A DNA stretch of 64,000 nt, taken from Dactylis glomerata. Lineage: Eukaryota; Streptophyta; Magnoliopsida; Poales; Poaceae. The notes under the pieces were generated by a model that was not told the DNA's origin, made no database searches, and saw only the letters and a list, made by a program, of their open reading frames with translations. The position numbers and the translations under genes were made by a program. Below are positions 21,953 to 32,640 of the stretch, piece by piece (the stretch's first letter is position 1; the number at the start of each line of letters is the position of its first letter). Location: the NCBI GenBank assembly GCA_007115705.1, contig QXEO01000546.1, forward strand, positions 13,226,465 to 13,290,464, read 5' to 3'.

Positions 21953-22960
21953 TGAAGGATCAAAGATGGCACCTAGAGGGGGGGGGGGGGGGTGAATAGG
22001 CAACTATAAATTTTTATCAATTTGGTTGTTTTTTAGGATAGATGTAGATAAATAAAGTGACCCTAAAACAACAAGATGAACAATCCTATATGATGCAATA
22101 CAACAAACAAGATACAAGATACAATAAGTACGGGCAATGAAAGAAATAACCGAAAGTAGGGGGAGCAATGACACTGATTTATCCCGAAGTTCAATTCCTT
22201 GGGGGGACTCTAATCTCCGTTGGAGAGGCTGTAGCAAACAAAGCCACGCGATCCCTCACCGGATCTAGCCTTATTCTCCCTTGCGCTCTCCAAACCAAGC
22301 GAGAGCCCATGAGCCCTCCACACAAAGCGAGAGCCCTTCCACTATCCGGAATCTTGAGGTGATCCTCGCACCTTTTACAAACTCCTTGATGGGAATCCAC
22401 ATACCAGATCCTCTCAAGGCAACTCCAACCGTCCAGGGTTCCCCACAAACCCAAGAGTAACAAGACCAAGCTTACTCAAGGTGGGGATTTAACTTTTGTT
22501 TGGATGGAAGTGTAGATCTAGGGTTCCTCTCTCTTTTCCCTCAAAGATTTGCAAGATTGAGTGGGGGAATGTGGAGGAATCAAAGGAATTGAAGCTCAGC
22601 AATGGAGGGGCTCAAAAGGATATGAAAGTCGTGCCTTCCCAAGGTGGAAGAAGGCTTTTTATATGGACCCCAAAAGTGACCGTTATGCACAGCCACGAGC
22701 AATCTAGACAGTCTGGGCAAAGTCTGGGTTATTATCTGGGATAATGTCCGGGCTTGTCTGGACCTGGGTCTGGGCATTGTCTTGCGAGCAACAAAGGCTC
22801 TCAAACAAAGCCAGACGGAGGCCAGACACAGGGCCAGACATTCTAGGCTTTGTAGCAAGGAAAAATATGATATTTGAAAGGAAACAAATGGGTTCTTTTG
22901 GAAGGATTTTTGGTGGATGAAAATGGTATGAGTATGGGATTGTCAACACACAACCTTTCA
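21953..22960 (-). mobile_element. LTR (solo or fragment) in reverse orientation
   Basis: TGAAGG at the left and CCTTTCA at the right could be LTR termini. Near the left edge, GGCACCTAGAGGGGGG...GTGAATAGGC matches, in reverse, the 3' end of the copia LTR at 49394-51738 (CCTATTCACCCCCCC...TAGGCGACATC), so the two belong to related families. No 5-bp TSD matches (ATGAG against TAAGC), so the ends are provisional. Confidence 0.5.
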
Positions 22961-24000
22961 TAAGCTTGGTCCTCTCTTCATAGTATGGCGTCCCACACCA
23001 CCTCCATTACCCCGATGGGGTCGGCTCTTGTTTGTATGCCGACTATAGGCTCGTACGATTGGCAATGCTGTGGACGTTGATCTTGACTAGTGCGCGCTCG
23101 TCGCCGCCGGCGTCGTCCTACAAGTAGCTGGAGAGAATGGTTGAGCAAGGATGAGGAGTAGCTAACCGGCATCGACAACACTATAGGGGAGGAAAAGGAT
23201 TGCCCCCTCCACGATTATCGGATGTGGCATTTTTTCTGCCGACTAGACTTAGTAATACCAAACTAGATTGGTTCCACACTTACACATGCAGTTGTTTGAT
23301 TGGATGACCACGAGAAGCAATAAAAGCGCACCATTTAATTCATTATGTCCATTATTTAGGACATTACTTGTGTTTCAAGGAAAGTGTATAACCTAGTAGT
23401 TTTAAAATGAGGGCTCGGATGCCATGAGGTTTTTGTCATTGGGCATAGCCTGCATCACCTATCTTGATGTACACATTGCATGATGTGATGGTCTACAAGA
23501 CGATGACCATCACCTATCTTTGTGGAGATGGATGACGTCAGTTCCTGGATGAGAAAAAACTGAAGGACGGGGATGAGGTGTTGATTGATTGTTCTCTGAA
23601 TGGGGACATAGTTGCGGTAGCTTACAAACATAAGGACCACATGAGAGATCATAGTACATGCAAATTTGCTTGTATTTTTCATATATCCTATTTACTGTTT
23701 TGGAAGTAATTGTGCTAAACCTTTCTATTTGCTGTTCTAGATGGGGAGATGTTGACGACCAGTCCTGCAACTGCAGTCCCCTCGATGCGGACATGGATCA
23801 CGGTCGACGCGCGTTCACTACCTGTGGCTTCGTCCTTCGAGCAACCGGAGAGGATGGTCGAGGGAGGATAAAGAATAGTTGCAACCAACGTTGACAAAGT
23901 TATAGGGGGTACCGAATCGCTCGTCCACAATTATCGGGTGTGGTGAAGACCACGACGTATAATAATGGATACACCGAAATAACCTTTTACCAACAAAATA
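22961..24000. other. Diverged repeated block inside nested CACTA
   Basis: Segments at 23085-23235 and 23815-23945 share an ordered set of motifs: GTCCT, GGAGAGRATGGTYGAG, AGGATRARGARTAG, ACGATTATCGGATGTGG-like. A third, shorter copy lies at 21905-21952 and is cut by the LTR. No protein is conserved across the copies. Confidence 0.4.
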
Positions 24001-26989
24001 TAGCGGTAACATTATTTTCAGCAGCACATGTATTTCATATTTGCTCCAAATTAATTATAGTCCCAAAATTAAGCGTGTACTAGAGGTAATTATTATCCTT
24101 CCCACTAAACCCTCCCGCTAACCTCTAATTTTTTTGTAACTTCTCACCAAATTTTATCCTTCCCGCTAACTTTAACCTCCCGCTAAAAATCCCCATAAGT
24201 ACTCCCGATTTCTGTTAACGAAATCGTGAGATCGGATCTGAGGACTCACTTGTTCCTCCGTCCTCACGGCGTCATGACGGCGGCGTCGACGCTACGGAAC
24301 ACGTCGGAGTCAACCGACCGGAGAATGTCACAGGTTATTCCTTCTGTATCACTCCTCGCTCTCACCTCTCGCCTCACTCCTCGCTCTCGCGTCCGGCTTG
24401 GCCGCATAGCATTCCTACTACAGACCCCCTCGCCGGCGACCGGCAAGGCGGAAGTGGCGGCGGCGCTCAGGCCGAGCTGGGGTACGGTCGACCTGCTGTC
24501 GTCGATGCCGTCCACGGCCTCGGCCACGACGACCACAGCCATGGCGGCCGCGCCATGACCTCGCCGATCCCGCGGTTCGATTGAGGGCTCTTCTTGAGAG
24601 CAGGCCACCGTCGAGCCCCGTGACGGCCCAGCCTTCAATACTTCTCCATGGATCGTTCATCCCTCCCTCAGCGTGAGCAGTAGTTTTTCTGAATTTAGGT
24701 TCAGTTAGCACTAGTCTGGTAGATACTTGGTGGTAATTTTGATCTAAATTGATTTGATTTAGAAGATAGATTAGGCCAAAAAAATATGTAAGTTTTGGAT
24801 CACATATTAGCCAGATTGCTGCTGCTTTATTAGTGATAAGATCTACATGTGTTATGATAGTCACGCCCTGTAATTACCAATTCACCATATCAAACATGAA
24901 GGCACAATTCAGAAAAACAGAACTGCATTCAGAAAAAATGAACTTAGGCGACCCAGGTCTCTCACAGGCAGATTATGACGACCTTGAATCCCACCCAACC
25001 AGGGAAATCCTCACACTTAGGAACCATGAATATGGATAAAAAGAATATTTTTTGCTTTGCTTCTGTGCTGATCTGATCCATGGACGTGAAACAATACAAA
25101 ATAGGGATTTGTATAGGATTAAGGAAAACATCAGTTTCGGTTAATCATCAAGATGCTAGGCACCCCGTGTATCGTTTCTTATCAGGTTAGAATTTGATTA
25201 TAGTAGGTTGTAACAAAGTCAGCCCAGGCATATCTCTCCAAGGAATCAATTCACCATATGCTTTTGATTACTGACTTAACAACTTCAGCCGTTTTGTCTA
25301 GATATAACTCCAGTATGGAACAGGTTCACCTCTATCTATTTTTATGTGCTTCCTCCTAATGATGTATATAAACACATAGCCAAAGAAGATACGTCTAAGA
25401 AACAGTTCATGATGACCTAAAACTGATGTAGTGAGTTCTGGTGAGTAATTGCTCCGTATGAATATCCAGGTTCTGATGGCCGTACTTGGTCCCAGGAAGC
25501 TATGCAGGACACAAAGAAGCAAGTTATGCTGGTATTTACAGTTGGCTATTACATACCTATTTTAGATTGAGTTTAGATGACATCATCCAATTATTTTAAA
25601 TGACCAAGTCAGTGACATTTCATTTGCCAGACACATATGCCTAAACACCTGTCCATTTGTCTCATACTCCTTTAGTATATCTTCAGGTTTCAGTAGTAGA
25701 ATTCTAAGGCTATTTTAATGATCTGTTTTATTTGGAGAGCTAGGCACGGCAAAATCGAAGAGCTAACCGCATTTCCTTGTCACACATGCTCCCTTTTTTT
25801 GTTATTTCTTTGCCTACCTGAAGGATATTAACTGGCTTGTGTATTATCTCTGGTGCCGTCTAGATTTCTTGCGGATGGCCCTTATGGTGCTCTGGAATAG
25901 GATTCCTATCGGTGGAAGTGGTAGGTTTTTTCGAGAATTCATTGATTCTGATTCTGATATATTGGTTCGGGAGTTGTTCACCTAACAGTTTTCAATACGA
26001 TTTGGTGAATCTGAGCGATTCACCACCGTTCTCTGGTGGACTTAGTTTATCTCATGCATATCTTCTCATAGCCTTTGTTGCTTTTAGTGTACCGACTGGG
26101 TTCCTTATCTTCCATTCCTTTGTATTTTCTTGAATGATTAATGTTTCTTGTTTTTTCTTCAGATGCTAGGTTGCAGATATTTTTGCTACAGCGATGGCAT
26201 ATTGTTTTGGATCCCCATTTATTGATGGTTCAGCAGAAGGAGGGATTAACACCTAAATATTGTCATGCGGACACACTTCTTGCTGGTGCGTGCTTGAATT
26301 AGATAAAATGCATGTTTCAAGAGATAATACTAATTGTAGTTGATACATGACAACAACCTTCACTTCTGGTTGGTACTTTTGTTTACTAAATAAATCTTAT
26401 TTCTTTCCATTTAGTTCATCCAAGGCCTACATACTTCTAAATTTCGTGTTTGTTTCTCCCTTCCCTTATATATTTCAATTTTTTATTTGAGTTTTGCTAC
26501 CACATTTAGACCATAGTTGATTGTACCTTTTGTGTAATTTGTTGTATCGTTTGGTCTGATTGCTCTAAAACTACCTCTGCTTGCTAATATGATATTTCCA
26601 CACTCCCATGTTTACAGGTAGATCTAGCTACTACCTTTTATTCTGGTGAAATAACAATGGAATTCAGAGATTAAGGGTTGAGCTTTGAGGAAACAAGCCT
26701 TGACTAGATGAAAGCATATTTTGGAAATTGAATTAAACCTGAATATTATGTATGTTCTTCTCAAGCATCTATTTTAGATTTTATCGGTTCCACTTGAGAT
26801 GATTTTTCTTACTATTTCTATTAAGCTATATAGCCTTCCATTATTGAGCACTGTAAAAAGAAAAATTGGTTCTCACGCTCTGTGCATACATATTTACATA
26901 ATTTGTATCATTCTATTATAGGATATTATCATCAATATAGACGGGCGCTGCAATGAGCGCCATCATGGTCTAATAACTTATCACAGTGA
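24001..26989. other. Interior of nested CACTA with possible captured gene fragment
   Basis: Repeats of CTTCCCGCTAACYTYTAA precede a GC-rich block. In that block an ATG at 24274 opens a 20-codon stretch ending in CACAG|GTTATT, a plausible donor. A second GC-rich patch ends near 24670 and about 2.3 kb of intron-like AT-rich DNA follows. This looks like exon 1 of a captured gene, but no family is recognised and splicing is guessed. Confidence 0.3.
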
Positions 26990-27815
26990 ATAGCCGATCT
27001 GTTGAGATAACTATTTGGCACCACAAAATCCATGTTTGTTGAAATAGTCCTTTCTCGCCACGAAATGTATGTATTGTTGTAAAAACTTTCTCCCACAAAC
27101 AGGCAGCACGTTGAGATAACTACTTGGTGCCACCAATTTTATTTTGTTAAAACAATCCTCTCGCAACAAAATGTTTGTATTGTTGCAGTAACCTCTCGCC
27201 ACAAATATTATGTCTGTTGTGACAACTACAACTACTTGACGCCACCAAATTTGGTTTTGTTGAAATAGTCCTTTCGCCACAAAGTGTTTGTATTGTCGCA
27301 GTAGCCTCTCGCCACAAATATTTTGTATGGTGCGATAATTATTTATCACCACCAAAATGTGTATGTTGCAATAAGTTACTGCCACAAACATAGGGTTTGT
27401 GGCAAAACGACTATACCCACGAAAACAAGAGTTGTTGCCATAAAGTATTGCAATAGTTGGCTATTGCCACGGAACGACATGCGCCACGAAACATGTGTTG
27501 TTGAAATAGGCTATCGCCACAAATGGTATTTTCGCGACAATTTTGCCGCCGGTTGCGGAAAGCTATCCCCACAAAAGAAATTGTGGTATCAAGTGTGTGC
27601 TGCCACGAGAAAAAGTGTGGCAACTCGCGACGTCGCCGTTGCAATAGAACACTTTCTTGCCACATTTTGGTTTTCGTGGCAATAACCTATTACCATGCGT
27701 ATTATCGCAACGCTTGGCAACGAATCCAATGTCATGGTAATAGGTACCTATTGCAACAGTTCGTCACTTATTGCAACGAATTTTGTTGTTGCAATAGACC
27801 CGAATCCTTGTAGTG
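26990..27815. repeat. Right subterminal repeats of the nested CACTA
   Basis: Alternating units such as TTGTTGAAATAGTCCTTTC, GCCACAAAATGTTTGTATTG and CTCGCCACAAATATT are spaced 40-60 bp and become closer to the terminal CAATAGACCCG. They are the counterpart of 13703-14245. Confidence 0.8.
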
Positions 27816-27818
27816 AGA

Positions 27819-30200
27819 AGAGGTCCGGCCAGAAGGTTGGAAGAACATGAAAGGTACCGAATAGAAGAAATCGGTGAAGATGGCGAACCGATTGCTCCCG
27901 CGGCTCACGCAAGTAAATTTATAAGACAATGCGGAGTTCTTGTTAGGGACAACATTCCGATCACCATTTGAGAATGGAAGAAGACAAAGACGGAACCAGT
28001 TAAATATGTCCGCAACAGATTGAAGAATATTCTTTGGAAGAAGCTCATGGTTAATTTTACCCTACCAGAGGCGCCAGAGGTGGATCGAACTGAGGTGGAT
28101 CGAAATGAGGAGGATTCAAATGAGGAGGATTCAGATGACGATGATCGTCATCTGAATATCATAGAGCGGAAAGTCAAGAAGTGGACTCTTTCGAGGATGG
28201 CAATACAATTCAACACCTGGAAGAAAAGATTTTACAAGGATTTTGTCGACCAAAAAAAGACTCCGGTGTTCACTGGACAATATGAGAAGATAAAAGATCA
28301 CTGGGACGCATTCGTGGAGTACAAGACTTCAGAGGCAGCTAAGCGAAGGTCAGAAATAAATAAGAAAAATGCTGCTAAAAATAAGTATCACCATACTATG
28401 GGGCAAGGAGGCTACAAGACTGGCAAGCCTAAGTGGAAGAAGATGAAGGACGATCTAATTGCCAAAGGGATCATTCCGGAGACATTGAAATGGAATGATC
28501 GGTCAAGGGATTGGTTTTACGGGCATGGAGGGAAGTTGGACTCGGAAGGGAAGTGTGTATATACAAAAAAAGCATGACGAAGACCCTCTTCCCATTGATG
28601 CCCTTAGAAGCGCATCAAAGGATGTTGAAGAGGGAAGGTTCCATCCCAAAAGAGAGAAGGACGAGCTCACGCGCGCCCTTGGGAATGATGAACACCCAGG
28701 ACGAACACGAACCACTCCGGGCTCCAAACCGTGGAAACTCGGGTTTCCCGTGGAAATGAAGAAATTTCCCGATAGAAGCCGTCAGAGAAGAAAGGAAAGG
28801 GAAGCAGACCGCATGTCTCAGATAGAACAAGAGCTGAAGCGGCAATCAGACTTGTTAAATCGGATAAGCCAGCAAGGAACCGCCGCATCTCAGCCACAGA
28901 TAGAAGCCGGATATGATGCTACCGGCCCACCATCTCAGCGGAAAAGCAGCGTGGCTTCCACGGACCTCCCAGCGGATGATGATGAACCGGCGATCCGCTA
29001 TCCAGTGGATGATATCACGGAGTCGACATCTTGCGAGCTACATGTGAAGGTCGTGAACATAACCATGAAGGTGGCGGTCGGCTATGCCTTACCCATTGGA
29101 CCTGATTCAACTTATCATTGCCGTCCGATTCCACCTGGCTATGCTGTTGCTGGGGTGGATGAAGTTATGGGCGGATTTGAGTAGCTGAAGCTTGACCACC
29201 CTGCGGGTGAAGGGGATTTGTACGAGCTGGGAGAAGCCAAGAAGACCACCGTTCTATGGCTAAAGGAATTAATCGTGCTTCCAAATTGGACGCCAAGGTC
29301 TCCAGCCCGTCACCCTTCTCCACCGCCACATCAGCCATCTCCGCCATCTCCGCGTCAGCCTTCTCCGCCATCTCCGCGTCAGCCTTCTCCAGCATACCAG
29401 CCTTCACCAGCTAGTGAGCCGTCTCCGCCACCTCCACCCACTGAGGCTCAGAGCCAAAAGCAGAAGCGTACCATCGCCGCTCCCAAGAGTAACCGATCAC
29501 CGATCCGTCGGCAGGAGCCCCTTCCAAGAGTACCTAAGGTTCCTCCAAAGAGACCTTACGACTATACTCCGGAGGAAACCGCGGCGAAGGTACAAGAGAA
29601 ATCAAAGAACTTCTTTGAAAATTTGAAGAGAAAGAAGACCGAGCAGTCCGCCGAGCAGCCTCCTCTAGATCCAAAAGTGCTAAAAATGTTGAAGAACCTT
29701 CAGCAACCCGAGCCAAGGCTTGCATCAGATTATGACCGCACTATTCTCAAGTCAGATGCAGCAAAGTGGTCGAAAGGTAAATCAGTTCCTCAGCTCGGAG
29801 AACAGATGAACTCTTGCCCCCCACTCCAAGTGTTTCCCGATGTCCAGTATGATCCAGAGATCATAGCACTGTACAAAGAGGAGGCCGAAGCTGCAGGTAT
29901 GTCTGTTGCTCAATACTTAAGCAGGTGTGATTTCCCCACGGCTGAAGTAGTAGCATACAAATACCGGTATGGGAGCCCTCTCGTCAGACCCGAGGAGATT
30001 CCGAATCTACCAACAAGAATGCGAAAATTGCATAAGTGGTACTTGGAAGCCTCACAACGTGGGCAGAATTGGATCGTAATAGGAATTAATGATGAGCATT
30101 ACTTTCGTGGAACCGACGACATAAACATTGAATTTGCTGAATTATTTCAGTTATACAATCATGATGCCCTCGACAAATCGATGATCAGTGCCTATTGTTT
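27819..30200 (+). pseudogene. Main exon of CACTA gene 3, En/Spm-type domain and Pro-rich linker
   Basis: The exon opens in frame with the 13670 part (RGPARRLEEHERYRIEE). It carries the plant transposase (Ptta/En/Spm) type region: a QFNTWKKRFYKDFV motif near 28207, KYHHTMGQGGYKTGKPKW near 28384 and DRSRDWFYGHGG near 28498. A charged helical stretch (RRKEREADRMSQIEQELKRQ) and a proline repeat linker of PSPPSPRQ units at 29310-29420 follow, then the lead-in to the protease. Breaks are TGA at 27969-27971, loss of frame in AAAAAAA near 28565 and TAG at 29182-29184. Each leaves readable sequence on both sides, so they are recent relative to the domain. Confidence 0.85.
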
Positions 30201-30284
30201 GTAAGTATTATTTTTCCTTGTAACTATAAGTCTTTATCTCATCTTGTTTATTGCATGCATAATTTTACTCACTATATTATGCAG

Positions 30285-31247
30285 ATTGAAGAAACTCGAA
30301 TGCAAAAGAGGACAAATCTATGATATTGGGTTCATTGACCCATATACCGTGAACGAGGTAACTCTCCATAACCATATCAAGGACACGGAGGATAACTTGG
30401 TACGGGCGTTCAGAAAACAAGAAACCATGACGAAAATACTATTTCCTTACAATTTCAAGTGAGTGTGTTAACTGTCTTATACACATTACTATATATTTTG
30501 GTTACTCGATGTTAAGTGTGTGTTATGTGTGTGCGCAGCTATCATTTTATTCTGCTAGTTATTGAACTTGATAGAGGACGAGTACTAGTCATGGACTCGA
30601 AACAAAAATCCCTTGAGACATTCGGGGACATGATTGATACACTCCAGCGGTAATTTCAATCATTATGCATGGCACTATATCAGCTACTTTTGTTTATTTT
30701 CCGATATCAAGTAATTACTAACTTCTTTATTCATTTTCTTTGCCGGGCAGTGCTTGGAAACGGTTCACGGCTAAGGCACCGGGTCCCTGGAGAAAAGAGC
30801 TTGAATTTAAACAAGTACCGGTAAGTACTACTAGCTAGGTCCGCGCATCTCTTTGGTTCTAGTTTCAATACTATTATCATCCTTGATTATTATTTTGATT
30901 GAACTCTATTCTTGTAAAGTGCTTGAAGCAAGAAGACGGGAATAATTTATGTGGATTCTATGTCTGCGAGTTCATGCGAGAGACTTGTCGTGAGAAGAGA
31001 AGACTAGAACAACTAGATGTACGTAAACAATATTCACAATTTTATTTTATTACCATCATTTATGTTGAGTTTCTTCATTCATATATATTGATCCCCTTCT
31101 TTACATTAGATCGAACTGAAGCGGGATCGTCTTCTAGCAACTGAGCGTATACGAGCAATTCAAGAGGAACTGGCGGGATTCCTACTTGATGAGGTCATAG
31201 CACCAACCGGTGAATACCATCGGCATTACGATTTTGGAAAATCGTAG
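30285..31247 (+). pseudogene. Ulp1-like (C48) protease exons of CACTA gene 3
   Basis: Five short exons encode the C-terminal protease domain. Candidate catalytic residues are present: His in NYHFILLVIEL (exons join across 30458/30539), Asp in VLVMDSKQK (near 30590), and the Gln and Cys of LKQEDGNNLCGFYVCEF (30923-30973). Ulp1 family enzymes cleave SUMO or related conjugates, and captured C48 domains are known in plant MULE and CACTA elements. The junction phases are 2, 2, 1, 0 and 0, all consistent. No stop occurs within these exons, but upstream breaks would prevent normal expression. Confidence 0.8.
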
Positions 31248-31495
31248 CTGAAATTATATTGTATATATTCATGAACGTGTACAATGTTCCATTATGTAAT
31301 ATGTTCGACCAAACACGATAAAAGATAACACATACTAGCTTCGATCTCTATATGTATGACGATATTGTGTACTATATATGATGGTTTCTTTTATATGTGC
31401 ATCAACATTTTTCAAATACCCGAAAAAACCGTATTTCAAAAGGCTAGGGATTAGGGTTTTAGCCAAACACTGCAGGGGCTGCCACGTCGCCATCC

Positions 31496-31690
31496 TCTAG
31501 CACCGGTTCATATTACAAACCGATGCTAAAGGTCCTCCGACGGGGGCGCGTGTGGGAGGCCACGTGGAGGGCCTTTAGCACCGGTTCGTAACGCAACCGG
31601 TGCTAAAGGTTAAGGCTTTTAGTCCCGGATGCGTTGCACCGGTTCCAAAACCGGTGCTAATGGGGGTTACAAACCGGTTCTATTGCTCTG
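31496..31690. repeat. 3' subterminal repeats of the large CACTA
   Basis: Units such as CTAGCACCGGTTCATATTAC / AAACCGATGCTAAAGG, CTTTAGCACCGGTTCGTAAC and GCACCGGTTCCAAAACCGGT lie within 210 bp of the terminal CACTAGTG. They are the same class as the 5' end. Confidence 0.8.
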
Positions 31691-31703
31691 TTTTCCACTA
31701 GTG

Positions 31704-31985
31704 CTCCCCAGCATCCGGCGAGGGTTGATGAAGGCACATGGCTCGGCCCTCCATTGTCTCTTTCTCTGTTATGTGAGGGGGAAACGGAACAGAGCTAGGA
31801 GCCGGAGAGTTGACTCCTAGGCAGACCAACGAAGCGGTACGCGCGATAGACACCAGACTGCAGACGGACGAAAACGTAAAGCGGGACAGACCAAAGCGTA
31901 TTTACCATCACGACCTTAAGCCGTATTATTAGTAGAGATTATTATTACCATCACGACCTTAAGCCGTATTATTAGTAGAGATTAT
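31704..31985. other. Right part of the unclassified element beside copy C
   Basis: This continues the sequence interrupted at 5680. It contains a 46-bp tandem duplication (ATTTACCATCACGACCTTAA class, at 31900 and 31946) ending in TATTATTAGTAGAGATTATT, then meets copy C at about 31986. Confidence 0.45.
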
Positions 31986-32130
31986 TAGTAGAGATGTAGG
32001 ACAAAAGTAGATCCAAGGTTTTGACTAAAAGATAAAACATTACAATTTCATAAGTAAGCTAGTGTTGTCATTATAATGCAGCATAAGAGTTGGAACTGAA
32101 ACAAGCAAAACAAATTAATTTCTAATAATG
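31986..32130 (+). repeat. Diverged repeat copy C, right part
   Basis: AGATCCAAGGTTTTGACTAA, ACATTACAATTTCATAARTR, TTGTCATTATAATRCARC and AAATTAATTTCTAAYAA match copies A (37258-37385) and B (42113-42235) in the same order. The match continues the segment that stopped at 3370. Confidence 0.65.
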
Positions 32131-32640
32131 TCAAGCATATCTACACGATAATTAAAAAGGGTGCTAGTTGGCGCGCCCATATCCTACAAAGTCGTACCAT
32201 CGATCCAATGACTCAGAGAAAAACCTCAACGGTAAACAGTAAACTCATTTGAATTTGCATACTCGTGCTTATATAGCTGACTAGTTAGTTTATCTAAAAG
32301 GAAAAATAAAAACTTTGTATCTAGGTATTTCAACATGATATATGTAGTAACCTTTTTTGGATAATGGTATGCATAATTTATTTGTACTGAACTCTTATAA
32401 TTTGCTAAATCTTTTTAGCATTTTGATGGGTATAATCTTCCATCATTTATATTATAGGCTAACACATAACAAGGTTAATAAATATTAGTTATAGTATTAT
32501 TTGTTATATATTATAATGTATTTTATTGAAAAACACTTGCATTATGTTAAACATAAATTATATACAGTGGCATTAGTTTTTCATAAATTATATATTCACA
32601 ATTACATAAAATGTTTTTGTATACATATTACATAATTACA
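32131..32640. other. AT-rich spacer, no gene
   Basis: Very AT-rich, with TATAAATTATATA-like runs. No element ends or frames of interest. It ends in TTACA, the left TSD of the solo LTR. Confidence 0.35.

Larger units (their letters stand above)
13703..27815 (+). mobile_element. Nested 14.1-kb CACTA without transposase, TSD AGA
   Basis: The left end is CACTACAGGAAATCCGGTCT. The complement of the right end is CACTACAAGGATTCGGGTCT. AGA is duplicated at 13700-13702 and 27816-27818. About 540 bp at the left and 825 bp at the right are dense in TTGTTGCAATA/TATTGCAACAA subterminal motifs, a different family from the host element. No TNP2-like frame exists inside, so it must have been mobilised by a relative. 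The interior holds a Tourist MITE, minisatellites, an LTR fragment and gene-like GC-rich pieces. It lies in exon 2 of gene 3 of the outer CACTA. Confidence 0.92.
13291..31247 (+). pseudogene. CACTA gene 3: En/Spm-type protein with Ulp1-like protease domain, split by nested CACTA
   Basis: Exon 1 runs 13291-13575. It begins at the ATG after the acceptor TTTGCAG and encodes MDLGRDD plus a Gly/Glu repeat region, with donor GTAGAT. Exon 2 starts at 13670 and is broken after 33 bases by the 14.1-kb CACTA. It resumes in frame at 27819 once one AGA copy is discounted, and ends at 30200. Further exons are 30285-30458, 30539-30649, 30751-30820, 30920-31018 and 31110-31247 (stop TAG). All these junctions keep reading phase with GT-AG introns. 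Additional lesions are a TGA at 27969, a frameshift in an A7 tract near 28565 and a TAG at 29182. In related CACTA elements this gene lies 3' of TNP2 and is proposed to bind subterminal repeats. The protease function is inferred from motifs. Confidence 0.85.
5681..31703 (+). mobile_element. Large CACTA (En/Spm-type) transposon with 3-bp TSD
   Basis: The left end reads CACTAGTAGAAAAT. The right end, read inward on the complement, is CACTAGTGGAAAAC. CTC is duplicated immediately outside both ends (5678-5680 and 31704-31706). Arrays of subterminal repeats built on CTTTAGCACCGGTTCG and CGAACCGGTGCTAAAG lie within 300 bp of each end. The span is 26,023 bp, of which 14,113 bp is a second CACTA inserted later. 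It encodes a TNP2 transposase, a small ORF and a Ulp1-domain gene, all on the plus strand. Two of the three are disrupted, so the copy is probably non-autonomous now. Confidence 0.93.

Noticed and set aside
28503..29407. Minus-strand frames of 74-80 codons opposite CACTA gene 3
   Set aside because: They are shadows of the plus-strand Pro-rich and charged coding sequence.
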